A model generated the notes under the pieces. That model had not been told where the DNA came from. It searched no databases and saw only the letters and a list, made by a program, of their open reading frames with translations. The position numbers were made by a program, and so were the translations under genes. Shown piece by piece: positions 1 through 5,729 of a DNA stretch of 5,729 nucleotides; the stretch's first letter is position 1, and every line of letters starts with the position of its first letter. This DNA comes from an uncultured bacterium. GTDB lineage: Bacteria > Patescibacteriota > Patescibacteriia > CAIQCM01. The stretch covers positions 1 to 5,729 of the forward strand of contig CAIQCM010000077.1 in the NCBI GenBank assembly GCA_903870305.1. The letters run 5' to 3'.

Positions 1-827
1 CCGTTGCCGCCGATGTTTGAAATGTCGTGCATGTGCATGATAATGCGCTCGTACTCGCCCAAGACGACGCGCAAATATTTGGCGCGCTCGGGAACTTCCG
101 TTTCCGCGACGGCCTCAACGGCTTGGCAAAAAGCCAGAGCATGACCGACGGCCATGTCGCCGGAAACGCGTTCGATAAACGGCATGGCTTCTATAGCGGT
201 CTTGCCTTCCAGTAATTTTTCCACGCCCTTGTGCTTGAAGAACAATTTTCCTTCGAGCGTGATAATGCGCTCGCCGATCACGTTAAAGCGGAAATGGCCG
301 GGCTCGATTATGCCGGCGTGGATCGGGCCGACGGGAATTTCAAAGATCCCTCTCCCCTCGACGGCGTGCATTGGATACGGCTCGTTCGCGTGTTCCAGTT
401 TTGTATTCCAGGCAAAATCTTTTTTAAGCGGATGCGTGCCCGCGGGAATGTTCTCGTGATGGACCAGGCGGCGGAAGTCGGGATGACCGTCGGCAACGAG
501 GCCGAACATGTCATGGATCAGGCGCTCGTACCAGTGCGCGGCCATAACATTGATGGTGACCGACGGATAGTGCGGGTCGCTCGCGGACACTTTGGCGCGC
601 AAACCAAAGTACGGCGTTTTTCCGCCGAGGCGGAAGATCGCGAATACGGAAAACCCATGTCGCTTTTCTTCTTCGGCGAACATGAGCGCAAGCGGCACGC
701 CAAGACCGTTAACGATCTTGTCGGAAAGTTCGGCTAAGCGCTCGCGTTCAATGTCAAAAATTGGCGTTGCCTCTTTTTGCGAGGCGCCCGACAAACCGAG
801 TTCAGTAATGATCTCGTGGAGTTCCAT
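1..827 (-). CDS. hyfG: Hydrogenase-4 component G-like large subunit (NuoC-NuoD fusion), 3'-truncated, lacking the N-terminal [NiFe] cysteines
   Basis: Peripheral-arm subunit combining a NuoC-like 30 kDa domain with the NuoD/[NiFe] hydrogenase large-subunit domain. It starts at ATG 827 (MELHEIITEL), 5 bases after hyfF, and runs off the left edge after 275 complete codons. HycE/HyfG have about 555-570. The NuoC-like part (about 1-140) has WYERLIHDMFGL (99-110), GHPDFRRL (114-121) and HPLKKDF (132-138). The NuoD-like part begins with GIFEIPVGPIHAGIIEPGHF (160-179), the family motif with H164-region flanks and H170, then the HKGVEKLLEG stretch (199-208). At the first metal-ligand motif (220-229) the sequence is RVSGDMAVGH: Arg, Gly and His are kept, but both cysteines are replaced by S222 and M225. 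C234 lies 12 residues after S222 and is not at a ligand position. This points to an Ehr-type, probably non-H2-activating member. The C-terminal ligand motif is outside the window. The family call is firm; loss of hydrogenase activity is inferred. Confidence 0.92.
   Translation of the reverse strand, partial: MELHEIITELGLSGASQKEATPIFDIERERLAELSDKIVNGLGVPLALMFAEEEKRHGFSVFAIFRLGGKTPYFGLRAKVSASDPHYPSVTINVMAAHWYERLIHDMFGLVADGHPDFRRLVHHENIPAGTHPLKKDFAWNTKLEHANEPYPMHAVEGRGIFEIPVGPIHAGIIEPGHFRFNVIGERIITLEGKLFFKHKGVEKLLEGKTAIEAMPFIERVSGDMAVGHALAFCQAVEAVAETEVPERAKYLRVVLGEYERIIMHMHDISNIGGN
141..170 (-). other. Degenerate L1 [NiFe]-ligand motif in HyfG-like subunit
   Basis: These ten codons encode RVSGDMAVGH, residues 220-229 of the large subunit. 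Active [NiFe] hydrogenases have R-x-C-G-x-C-x-x-x-H here, the two Cys binding Ni and Fe. The Cys codons are replaced by TCC (Ser, 162-164) and ATG (Met, 153-155). Neither is one base from TGC or TGT in both positions: Ser TCC is one change from TGC, whereas Met ATG needs more than one. The substitution is therefore not a single sequencing error. Confidence 0.85.
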
Positions 828-832
828 AATGT

Positions 833-2296
833 CTAATTTATCGAGATTATCCGGCTGATCATTTGTCCTCCGGGACCGATGAGCAGGGCAATGCCAAAAC
901 CCGCGGCGAGCGTGAGCGCGGCGGCAATAACCGTGTGCACGGCGTTCCAGCGTTCCTTGTCTTGATGCAATGGCTGGGCGTGTTCGTGGCTCGCAAAAAG
1001 CATCGGCATAAAATTCATGAAAAACGATCCGGCGGCAATGACCAGCGCCAACAGCACAATGGCGCTCACATACGGATGACTGGCAAAACCCAAAGAGAAA
1101 ATGCCGAGTTCGGAAAAGAACAGCGGCGAAGGCGGCACGGCCAAGAGCATGAGAAGCGCCAGTGTGAAGAGGACGGCGAGGCGCGGCAAGTTGCGCGCCA
1201 CAGCCGAGACCTTTTCAAACTTAGTGCTCTTATAAGCGAGCAAAATGTTTCCCGTGCCAAAGAATAGCGCCGACTTAAGGAGGGCATGGCCGATGATCTG
1301 GATCAGCGCGAAAACAACACCCGCCGGACCGAAACCAAGGGCGAAAACGGCAAAGCCCATATGTTCGATCGACGAATAGGCCAAAAGGCGTTTGTAATTC
1401 TTCTGCCTTATCATGAAGCAGACCGGAACAACGACCGAAAGCGCGCCGAAGAAGATGAAAAAATTATCGCTCCAAGCGCTCGAGCCGAGGACGGCATCAA
1501 CCACCAGCTTGGCGCGGTAAATGATGAGGAGCGCGACCGAAAGCAAGACGCCCGAGAGCATGCCGGAAACCGGCGACGGCGTGCGGCCGTGCGCGTCGGG
1601 AAGCCACGTATGCATGGGAACAATGCCGACCTTGGTGCCAAAACCGATGAAGATGAAGACGAACGCCAATTTGACGACGGCGGGCGGCAAGGTCTTTGCG
1701 GAAGCAAGCAGGCCGGTCCAGGTGACGGAGGCAACATCGGCGCCGTTACCGGCCAAATACACGGCGTAATAAAGCAGGAGGATGCCGATAAGCCCGATCG
1801 CAATCCCGGCGGAACAAACCAAAATATATTTCCAAGCGGCTTCAAGCGAACCGCCTTTGGTGTAGAAAGCGACCAGCATGGTGGTGGCGAGCGTCGTCGC
1901 CTCAAGCGCGATCCACATGAGTCCGAGACCGTTCGCGGAAACGGCGACCGCCATGGAAATGACGAAGAGCGGAATAAGCGCGCCGTACCAGCGAACCTGC
2001 GAAAGCGTGATCGTCCCCTCTTCAAGCTCGGCTTTGAGGTATGGAATACCGGCGGCTACCGCAAAAAGCTGGACCGTAGCGATGAGCGTTAAAATGACCG
2101 CGCCAAAACCGTCAAACTTAAGGGCGCTGTAGCCGCCCGGCAATAAGCCGAACCAAACGGCGACAGTGAAGAGCGCAAAAACAAAGACGGCAAGCGAACC
2201 CGCGAGCGCGCAAGCGGCGACGGCCCGGTACGAACGCATGAGCAGGCATAGAAGCGCGGTAACGGCGGCGGCAAATACAAGCAGGATGATGTACAT
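833..2296 (-). CDS. hyfF: Hydrogenase-4 component F-like antiporter subunit (NuoN/NuoL/Mrp-type)
   Basis: Second antiporter-like ion channel subunit of the complex, 487 residues from ATG, near the usual HyfF size (about 500-530). Hallmarks numbered from that ATG are E132 in WIALEATTLATTMLV (helix-5 Glu), K222 in GFGTKVGIVPMHTWLPDAHG (helix-7 Lys), SPVSGMLSGVLLSVALL (241-257), RLLAYSSIEHMG (303-314), and K341 in GHALLKSALFFGTGNILLA. The position equivalent to K205 of HyfB is Ser253; HyfF proteins commonly lack Lys here. Helix 12 (about 411-435) shows no basic residue. I chose ATG at 2296, 2 bases after the hyfE stop. A TTG at 2302, overlapping the hyfE TGA, would add two residues and cannot be excluded. 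The stop is TAG. It is paralogous to the HyfB-like subunit across the helix 5-10 core. It lacks HyfB's long C-terminal extension with the TWDCG motif, which supports calling it F rather than B or D. Confidence 0.92.
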   Translation of the reverse strand: MYIILLVFAAAVTALLCLLMRSYRAVAACALAGSLAVFVFALFTVAVWFGLLPGGYSALKFDGFGAVILTLIATVQLFAVAAGIPYLKAELEEGTITLSQVRWYGALIPLFVISMAVAVSANGLGLMWIALEATTLATTMLVAFYTKGGSLEAAWKYILVCSAGIAIGLIGILLLYYAVYLAGNGADVASVTWTGLLASAKTLPPAVVKLAFVFIFIGFGTKVGIVPMHTWLPDAHGRTPSPVSGMLSGVLLSVALLIIYRAKLVVDAVLGSSAWSDNFFIFFGALSVVVPVCFMIRQKNYKRLLAYSSIEHMGFAVFALGFGPAGVVFALIQIIGHALLKSALFFGTGNILLAYKSTKFEKVSAVARNLPRLAVLFTLALLMLLAVPPSPLFFSELGIFSLGFASHPYVSAIVLLALVIAAGSFFMNFMPMLFASHEHAQPLHQDKERWNAVHTVIAAALTLAAGFGIALLIGPGGQMISRIISIN

Positions 2297-2298
2297 AA

Positions 2299-2955
2299 TC
2301 AATCAATAAGCGTTTCAAGGTTTTCGGTGTCGGCGCGGCGTGTCTCGCCGTGCACGCGATAAGTGAGCAAGGCCATGAGAATGGCGCCGATCGTCACGTC
2401 GAAGAATACGCCGACCTCGACCAAGAGCGGCATGCCGCCGGTAAGCGCGAGGCCCAAAGTGAAAATTCCGTTTTCCAAGATCAAAAAGCCGACGATCTGT
2501 CCGTACAGGCCTTTCCTGGTCATGAGCATAAGGAGCCCCAGGAGCGCCAGCGAAATAGAAACGGCCGCGACAAAGAAATTATCGCCCAAGGTCGGGATGA
2601 GCGAGGTGGTGAGATAAAAACCCAAAATAACCATGGCGAGGGCGATGAACATTGAAAGCGCCGGGCGCATGGACGACGTCATCCGTTCGCCAACGCGACC
2701 GCGCGCCATGACGGTCACCATGAAGAGCGGCAGGAAAACGACCTTGATCGCAAAAACCAGCCCCGCCGTGATAAGCAAATGCCAACGCGCCTCAAAAACG
2801 GCGCCGGAAGCGGCAATAAGGACAAGGGCGAACGACTGGGCGGCAAATAAGCGCAGCAGCGAGCGCACGCGCACGCGGCCAAGCATAAAGACGCCCGAGA
2901 CCAGCATGAGCCCGGCAAGAACGTCGACAAGCGGACGATATAATTGTGGGTTCAT
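2299..2955 (-). CDS. hyfE: Hydrogenase-4 component E-like membrane subunit
   Basis: A 218-residue membrane protein, matching the length of E. coli HyfE (about 216). It has several predicted transmembrane segments (about 8-26, 35-55, 60-83, 98-119, 126-146, 152-172 and 176-199). The C-terminal half carries the family signature GQIVGFLILENGIFTLGLAL (152-171) with buried E161, then LLVEVGVFFDVTIGAILM (177-194) with E180 and D186. This region corresponds to NuoK of complex I. The acidic residues lie where the central proton-relay axis is expected. The tail (about 200-218) is charged and presumably cytoplasmic. The ATG at 2955 lies 4 bases after the hyfC stop. The TGA stop is followed after 2 bases by the hyfF ATG. 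In E. coli the hyfD gene sits between hyfC and hyfE, but here hyfE follows hyfC directly. Confidence 0.92.
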   Translation of the reverse strand: MNPQLYRPLVDVLAGLMLVSGVFMLGRVRVRSLLRLFAAQSFALVLIAASGAVFEARWHLLITAGLVFAIKVVFLPLFMVTVMARGRVGERMTSSMRPALSMFIALAMVILGFYLTTSLIPTLGDNFFVAAVSISLALLGLLMLMTRKGLYGQIVGFLILENGIFTLGLALTGGMPLLVEVGVFFDVTIGAILMALLTYRVHGETRRADTENLETLID

Positions 2956-2959
2956 AACT

Positions 2960-3883
2960 TTAGAAGATAAGCGACAAGATCAGACCGAAAAACGCCAGCA
3001 AATATGCGGTCGTGAAATATTCTTGCAAGCGATAAAAACGCATTTTCGCCACCATCGATTCCAGAAGCGCGGTTAAGAACGCAACAACGATGAATTTAGC
3101 CGCAAAAACGACGACGCCGGAAAGAAGCGACGCGCCCGCGCCCAAAATTCCATAAGGAACGACCAGATTGGCTGCCCAGAGCGCGAGGACGGCGAACTTA
3201 AGCATTGACGCGTATTCAAGCATGGCCAAGTAGGGTCCGGAATATTCCAAGACCATGGCTTCGTGGACCATGGTGAGCTCCAGGTGCGTGGTCGGATTGT
3301 CGACCGGATACCGCGCGCCCTCGGCCAAGACGATCATGGCGAAAGCCGCGAAAGTAAAGATGAGAAATGGATGAACAAACCACCACGGCGCGCCGGCCAT
3401 GGCCTGCACGACGCCGCCGGCGTTCCACGAACCGGTGACGCTGCCGAGCGCGGCGATCACCACAATGAGGCACGGTTCGGTGAGCATGGCAATCGTCATT
3501 TCGCGGCTCGAACCCATGCCGCCAAAAGCCGAGGCCGCATCCATGCCGCCCATGACCAGCGCGCCGGCGCCGACCATGAGGAGCGCGGAAATAAGAAAGA
3601 GATTACCGGTTGCCGAGCTGCTTGCAAAAACCGTCGGCACGAAGATGGCGACCAGAACGGCGATACTCAAAACGACATAGGGCGCGGCGCGGAAGACCCA
3701 GCTTGTGTGTTCGCTCACGGTCATTTCCTTGCGTAAGAGCGTCGCGAGCGAGCGGTATGGGGTGATAACCGGCGCGCCGCGGCGGTTCCCCAGCCACGCT
3801 TTAAACTTGCGAACACAGCCGATAAAAAGCGGCGCGAGCGCGAGCATGAGAACCGTGGAAACAATGGAGGTCAGCGTGTTCAT
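2960..3883 (-). CDS. hyfC: Hydrogenase-4 component C-like / NuoH-type membrane subunit
   Basis: A 307-residue polytopic membrane protein, close to the usual length of HyfC/HycD (about 310-320). This subunit connects the catalytic arm to the antiporter subunits in group 4 hydrogenases and is homologous to NuoH of complex I. Visible hallmarks are the cytoplasmic loop KAWLGNRRGAPVITPYRSL (28-46) followed by LLRKE, then AFGGMGSSREM (119-129), an acidic helix with E136 (LTEPCL), and the signature PVDNPTTHLELTMVHEAM (193-210) followed by VLEYSGPYLAMLEYA. These acidic residues (E188, D195, E202, E208) match positions conserved in the family. It starts with ATG at 3883, whose bases overlap the hyfB TGA stop (ATGA), so translation is probably coupled. 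It stops with TAA, 4 bases before hyfE. No frameshift or missing segment is seen. Confidence 0.95.
   Translation of the reverse strand: MNTLTSIVSTVLMLALAPLFIGCVRKFKAWLGNRRGAPVITPYRSLATLLRKEMTVSEHTSWVFRAAPYVVLSIAVLVAIFVPTVFASSSATGNLFLISALLMVGAGALVMGGMDAASAFGGMGSSREMTIAMLTEPCLIVVIAALGSVTGSWNAGGVVQAMAGAPWWFVHPFLIFTFAAFAMIVLAEGARYPVDNPTTHLELTMVHEAMVLEYSGPYLAMLEYASMLKFAVLALWAANLVVPYGILGAGASLLSGVVVFAAKFIVVAFLTALLESMVAKMRFYRLQEYFTTAYLLAFFGLILSLIF
3880..3883 (-). other. ATGA stop/start overlap between hyfB and hyfC
   Basis: Read on the minus strand these four bases are ATGA: the hyfC ATG (3883-3881) and the hyfB TGA (3882-3880). Both flanking proteins match their families at these ends, so TGA acts as a stop here. 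That argues against a recoded-TGA genetic code. No Shine-Dalgarno-like sequence precedes the ATG, which fits coupled re-initiation. Confidence 0.9.
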
Positions 3884-5729
3884 AGGGCGACGATGAGCGT
3901 GACGACCAACGCGACGAAAATGAGCGCCAAATAAAATTGGACCACGCCGCTCTGCAAGCGCTTAACGCGCCCGGTGATGCCGTCGATCGCGCGGGCGACC
4001 GGGCGGTAAATGAACGCCTCGGCGATCGTTCGCGACTCGTGCTCCAGTTTCTTTTGGACGATCCAGCGATTGTCCGCCGATACCGGTTGCGAGATTATTT
4101 TCTTCAAAGGCAAAGTGAAAATGTGGAAGAAAAATCGCGGCGGCGCGGCAAAAGCGGTGGCGGTGTATTCCATGCGCGATGTGAGCGGCGCGCCGCAGTC
4201 CCAGGTGTCGGTCGTGCGAACCTTCCGCGCGGCGAAAACCGAACGCATGATCCAAACGCCCGCGACCGTCGCCATAAGCGACAGAACGATCGTGAGCGGC
4301 GAAAAAGACGTGCCCCCAACCATGAGCGCCGAGCCGGAAAACATCACGCCTTCGGCGCTCGGAAAAACGCCGCGCAAAAAATACGGCAGGAAAATTCCCA
4401 GCGCTACGCAAAGCACGCCCGCGACGGCCGGACTTGCGTAGAGCGCGAGCGGGAGCCCTCCGACATGCGCCGCATGATCGCTCCGCGGCTTCGCCAAGAA
4501 CGCTCCGGCGAAAATTTTGACCATGGCGAAAGCGGCCAGCCCGGCGGCGAGCGCAAAAACGGAAATGACGATCGTTAAAATAAGTCCGATGATCGCGCCG
4601 GCGCCGATCGACGACGCGACCGTCGTCATAAAGATCCATTCGCCGTAAAAAGTGCCGGCCGGCGGCAAAGCCGCGGCGCAAAGGCAGAGCGCCAAAAACA
4701 TTCCCGAAAAGACCGGCCACTTTTTGGCCAAGCCGCCCATGAGGTCGAGGTCGCGCGTATGGGTTTCGGAAATAAGCGCGCCGGAGGCCATGAACAAGCC
4801 GGACTTGAAAAGCATGTGGCAGAAAGCGAAAACCAAAAGCGCGATCCAGACCGCGCCGGCGGCGCCGTTGCCACCCAGCGCAAAAAACAGCGCGACCATG
4901 CCGGCCATCGAGAACATGATGCCCATGTTCTCAACCGAACTCCAAGCGAGCGCGCGCTTGAGGTCGCTTTCGACCGCGGCCATGAGCGCGCCGTAGAACG
5001 CCGTGAAGAGGGTAAGCGCAAGAAAACCGAAGATGACAGGGAGCGGCAACGTAAAATGCGCGACCGTCTCAAAAACGCGCAAGAGTCCGTAAAGCGCGAC
5101 CTTAAGCATGACGCCGCTCATCAAGGCCGAGGCCGAGGACGGCGCTTGCGGGTGCGCCGCCGGCAGCCATTCATGGAACGGGAAGATGCCGGCCTTGGCG
5201 GCAAAACCGATCATGAGAAGCACGGCTCCGGCGACGGCGGCGGCGCCCGCGATGGGCGGAAGCTCAAGAAAAAGCGCGCTCATGTTACCGCGTGAAACAA
5301 GGACAAAACCGGCAATGAGGCAGGCGGCGCCAAGCTGGGTCATGATCGCATAAGAAAAACCCGCTTTGATTGATTCAGCGGTCCGGTCGGCGATCACAAG
5401 GAAGTACGCGGCAAACGACATTATTTCCCACGCAAAAAGGAAAATGAGCGGCGTACCGGAAACAACCGTGAGTTGCATACCAAAGACAAAAAGCGCCGTG
5501 GCAATGTGCAACCATGGAAAGCGATACCGGTCGCTTTCGCGAGACAGATAGAAGATCGAGAACCACGAAACCAGAAAAAAGCCGACGTTAACGATCAAAA
5601 GAAAATACGCCGAGAGCATGTCGACCGAAAGCGCGTGGCTGGGCAGGAACGGAAAAAAGCGCGCGAGGTCCAAAAGCGGCGCGGACGAAGATAAAAACAA
5701 TCCACGATCCTGCAAGAACAGAAAGGCGC
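3880..5729 (-). CDS. hyfB: Hydrogenase-4 component B-like antiporter subunit (NuoL/MrpA-type), 5'-truncated by window edge
   Basis: Proton- or cation-translocating membrane subunit of a hydrogenase-4/complex I-like enzyme. The frame stays open to the right edge, and the residues before the first possible start (TTG at 5715) continue a hydrophobic segment, so the true start probably lies outside. About 616 residues are visible, against roughly 670 in E. coli HyfB. Numbering from 5715, family hallmarks are the helix-5 Glu (E97 in FAWEIMSF), the helix-7 Lys (K174 in GFAAKAGIFPFHEWLP), K205 in SGVMLKVALYGLLR, K304 in HMLFKSGLF, and K400 as a candidate distal-channel Lys. The C-terminal part has the HyfB-typical TWDCGAPLT (504-512) and EYTATAFA stretch, then a final hydrophobic helix (about 593-611). 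It ends with TGA, overlapping the hyfC start by 4 bases. The 'DCG' replaces the more usual 'GCG'. Family assignment is firm. The transported ion (H+ or Na+) cannot be read from the sequence. Confidence 0.93.
   Translation of the reverse strand, partial: AFLFLQDRGLFLSSSAPLLDLARFFPFLPSHALSVDMLSAYFLLIVNVGFFLVSWFSIFYLSRESDRYRFPWLHIATALFVFGMQLTVVSGTPLIFLFAWEIMSFAAYFLVIADRTAESIKAGFSYAIMTQLGAACLIAGFVLVSRGNMSALFLELPPIAGAAAVAGAVLLMIGFAAKAGIFPFHEWLPAAHPQAPSSASALMSGVMLKVALYGLLRVFETVAHFTLPLPVIFGFLALTLFTAFYGALMAAVESDLKRALAWSSVENMGIMFSMAGMVALFFALGGNGAAGAVWIALLVFAFCHMLFKSGLFMASGALISETHTRDLDLMGGLAKKWPVFSGMFLALCLCAAALPPAGTFYGEWIFMTTVASSIGAGAIIGLILTIVISVFALAAGLAAFAMVKIFAGAFLAKPRSDHAAHVGGLPLALYASPAVAGVLCVALGIFLPYFLRGVFPSAEGVMFSGSALMVGGTSFSPLTIVLSLMATVAGVWIMRSVFAARKVRTTDTWDCGAPLTSRMEYTATAFAAPPRFFFHIFTLPLKKIISQPVSADNRWIVQKKLEHESRTIAEAFIYRPVARAIDGITGRVKRLQSGVVQFYLALIFVALVVTLIVAL

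Noticed and set aside
124..128. Cys234 of the HyfG-like protein as a substitute metal ligand
   Set aside because: It lies in the helix after the motif (LAFCQAVE), five residues past the conserved His and well away from the usual ligand positions. It pairs with no second Cys in the visible part, so there is no support for a metal site.
231..737. Plus-strand 168-codon frame at the left end
   Set aside because: It is antisense to the HyfG-like gene, which has strong family motifs throughout (GHPDFRRL, GPIHAGIIEPGHF). The plus-strand product resembles nothing.
1286..2092. Long plus-strand open frame (268 codons) opposite hyfF
   Set aside because: Its product is a highly charged, low-complexity chain rich in Arg, Asp, Glu and Gly with no recognisable domain. 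It is what results from reading the antisense of a GC-rich membrane-protein gene. The opposite strand encodes a clear HyfF protein across the whole stretch.
3937..4578. Plus-strand open frame (213 codons) opposite the 3' part of hyfB
   Set aside because: Same Arg-rich antisense character, no motif, and fully covered by the conserved C-terminal half of the HyfB-like gene.
3962..4720. Minus-strand 252-codon frame inside hyfB
   Set aside because: It is an out-of-frame shadow, rich in Arg, Gly and His. The true frame carries the TWDCG and EYTATAFA motifs typical of HyfB.
833..5729. Assignment to respiratory complex I (nuo) or an Mrp Na+/H+ antiporter operon instead of Hyf
   Set aside because: The fused NuoC-NuoD large subunit, the HyfE signature (GFLILENGIF), the HyfB-type TWDCG tail and the B-C-E-F-G order are specific to hydrogenase-4-type complexes. 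nuo operons carry separate nuoA, J and K genes, and mrp operons lack the NuoH- and NuoD-like genes.
1..5729. Stem-loop terminators, promoters or RNA genes
   Set aside because: The only non-coding stretches are the 2 to 5 base gaps between genes. GC-rich self-complementary patches such as ggcgcc or gccggc occur inside well-supported coding sequence and have no following T run.

Overview
The window is almost entirely filled by one minus-strand operon segment. It encodes the membrane arm, and part of the catalytic arm, of a complex I-like respiratory enzyme of the hydrogenase-4 / formate hydrogenlyase type (the Hyf/Hyc, group 4 [NiFe] hydrogenase superfamily). In transcription order, from right to left, the genes are hyfB-like (antiporter subunit, 5' end outside the window), hyfC-like (NuoH-type), hyfE-like (NuoK-type C-terminal half), hyfF-like (second antiporter subunit) and hyfG-like (fused NuoC/NuoD-type large subunit, 3' end outside the window). 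The genes overlap by 4 bases or are separated by 2 to 5 bases. There is no room for an internal promoter or terminator. I see no RNA gene, mobile element, repeat array or CRISPR.

HyfB, HyfC, HyfE and HyfF would form the ion-translocating membrane part. HyfB and HyfF are two paralogous antiporter-like channels, HyfC links the membrane part to the peripheral arm, and HyfE is a small bridging subunit. HyfG belongs to the peripheral arm. The small Fe-S subunit (HyfI/NuoB type) and any ferredoxin-like subunit are not in view and would be expected beyond the left edge. No hyfD gene lies between hyfC and hyfE, unlike the E. coli hyf operon.

The most notable point is in HyfG. At the first [NiFe]-ligand motif (consensus R-x-C-G-x-C-x-x-x-H) the Arg, Gly and His are kept, but the two cysteines are replaced by Ser222 and Met225. 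The reading frame is intact and the rest of the motif context is well conserved. This is therefore unlikely to be a H2-activating hydrogenase. It fits the poorly characterised 'energy-converting hydrogenase-related' (Ehr) complexes, whose substrate is not established.

The organism cannot be named from this window. It is a bacterium (or possibly an archaeon) with moderately high GC by eye, tightly packed genes, TGA used as a normal stop, and no recognisable Shine-Dalgarno sequence at any of the four visible gene starts. The gene content suggests an anaerobic or facultative lifestyle, but this is inference.
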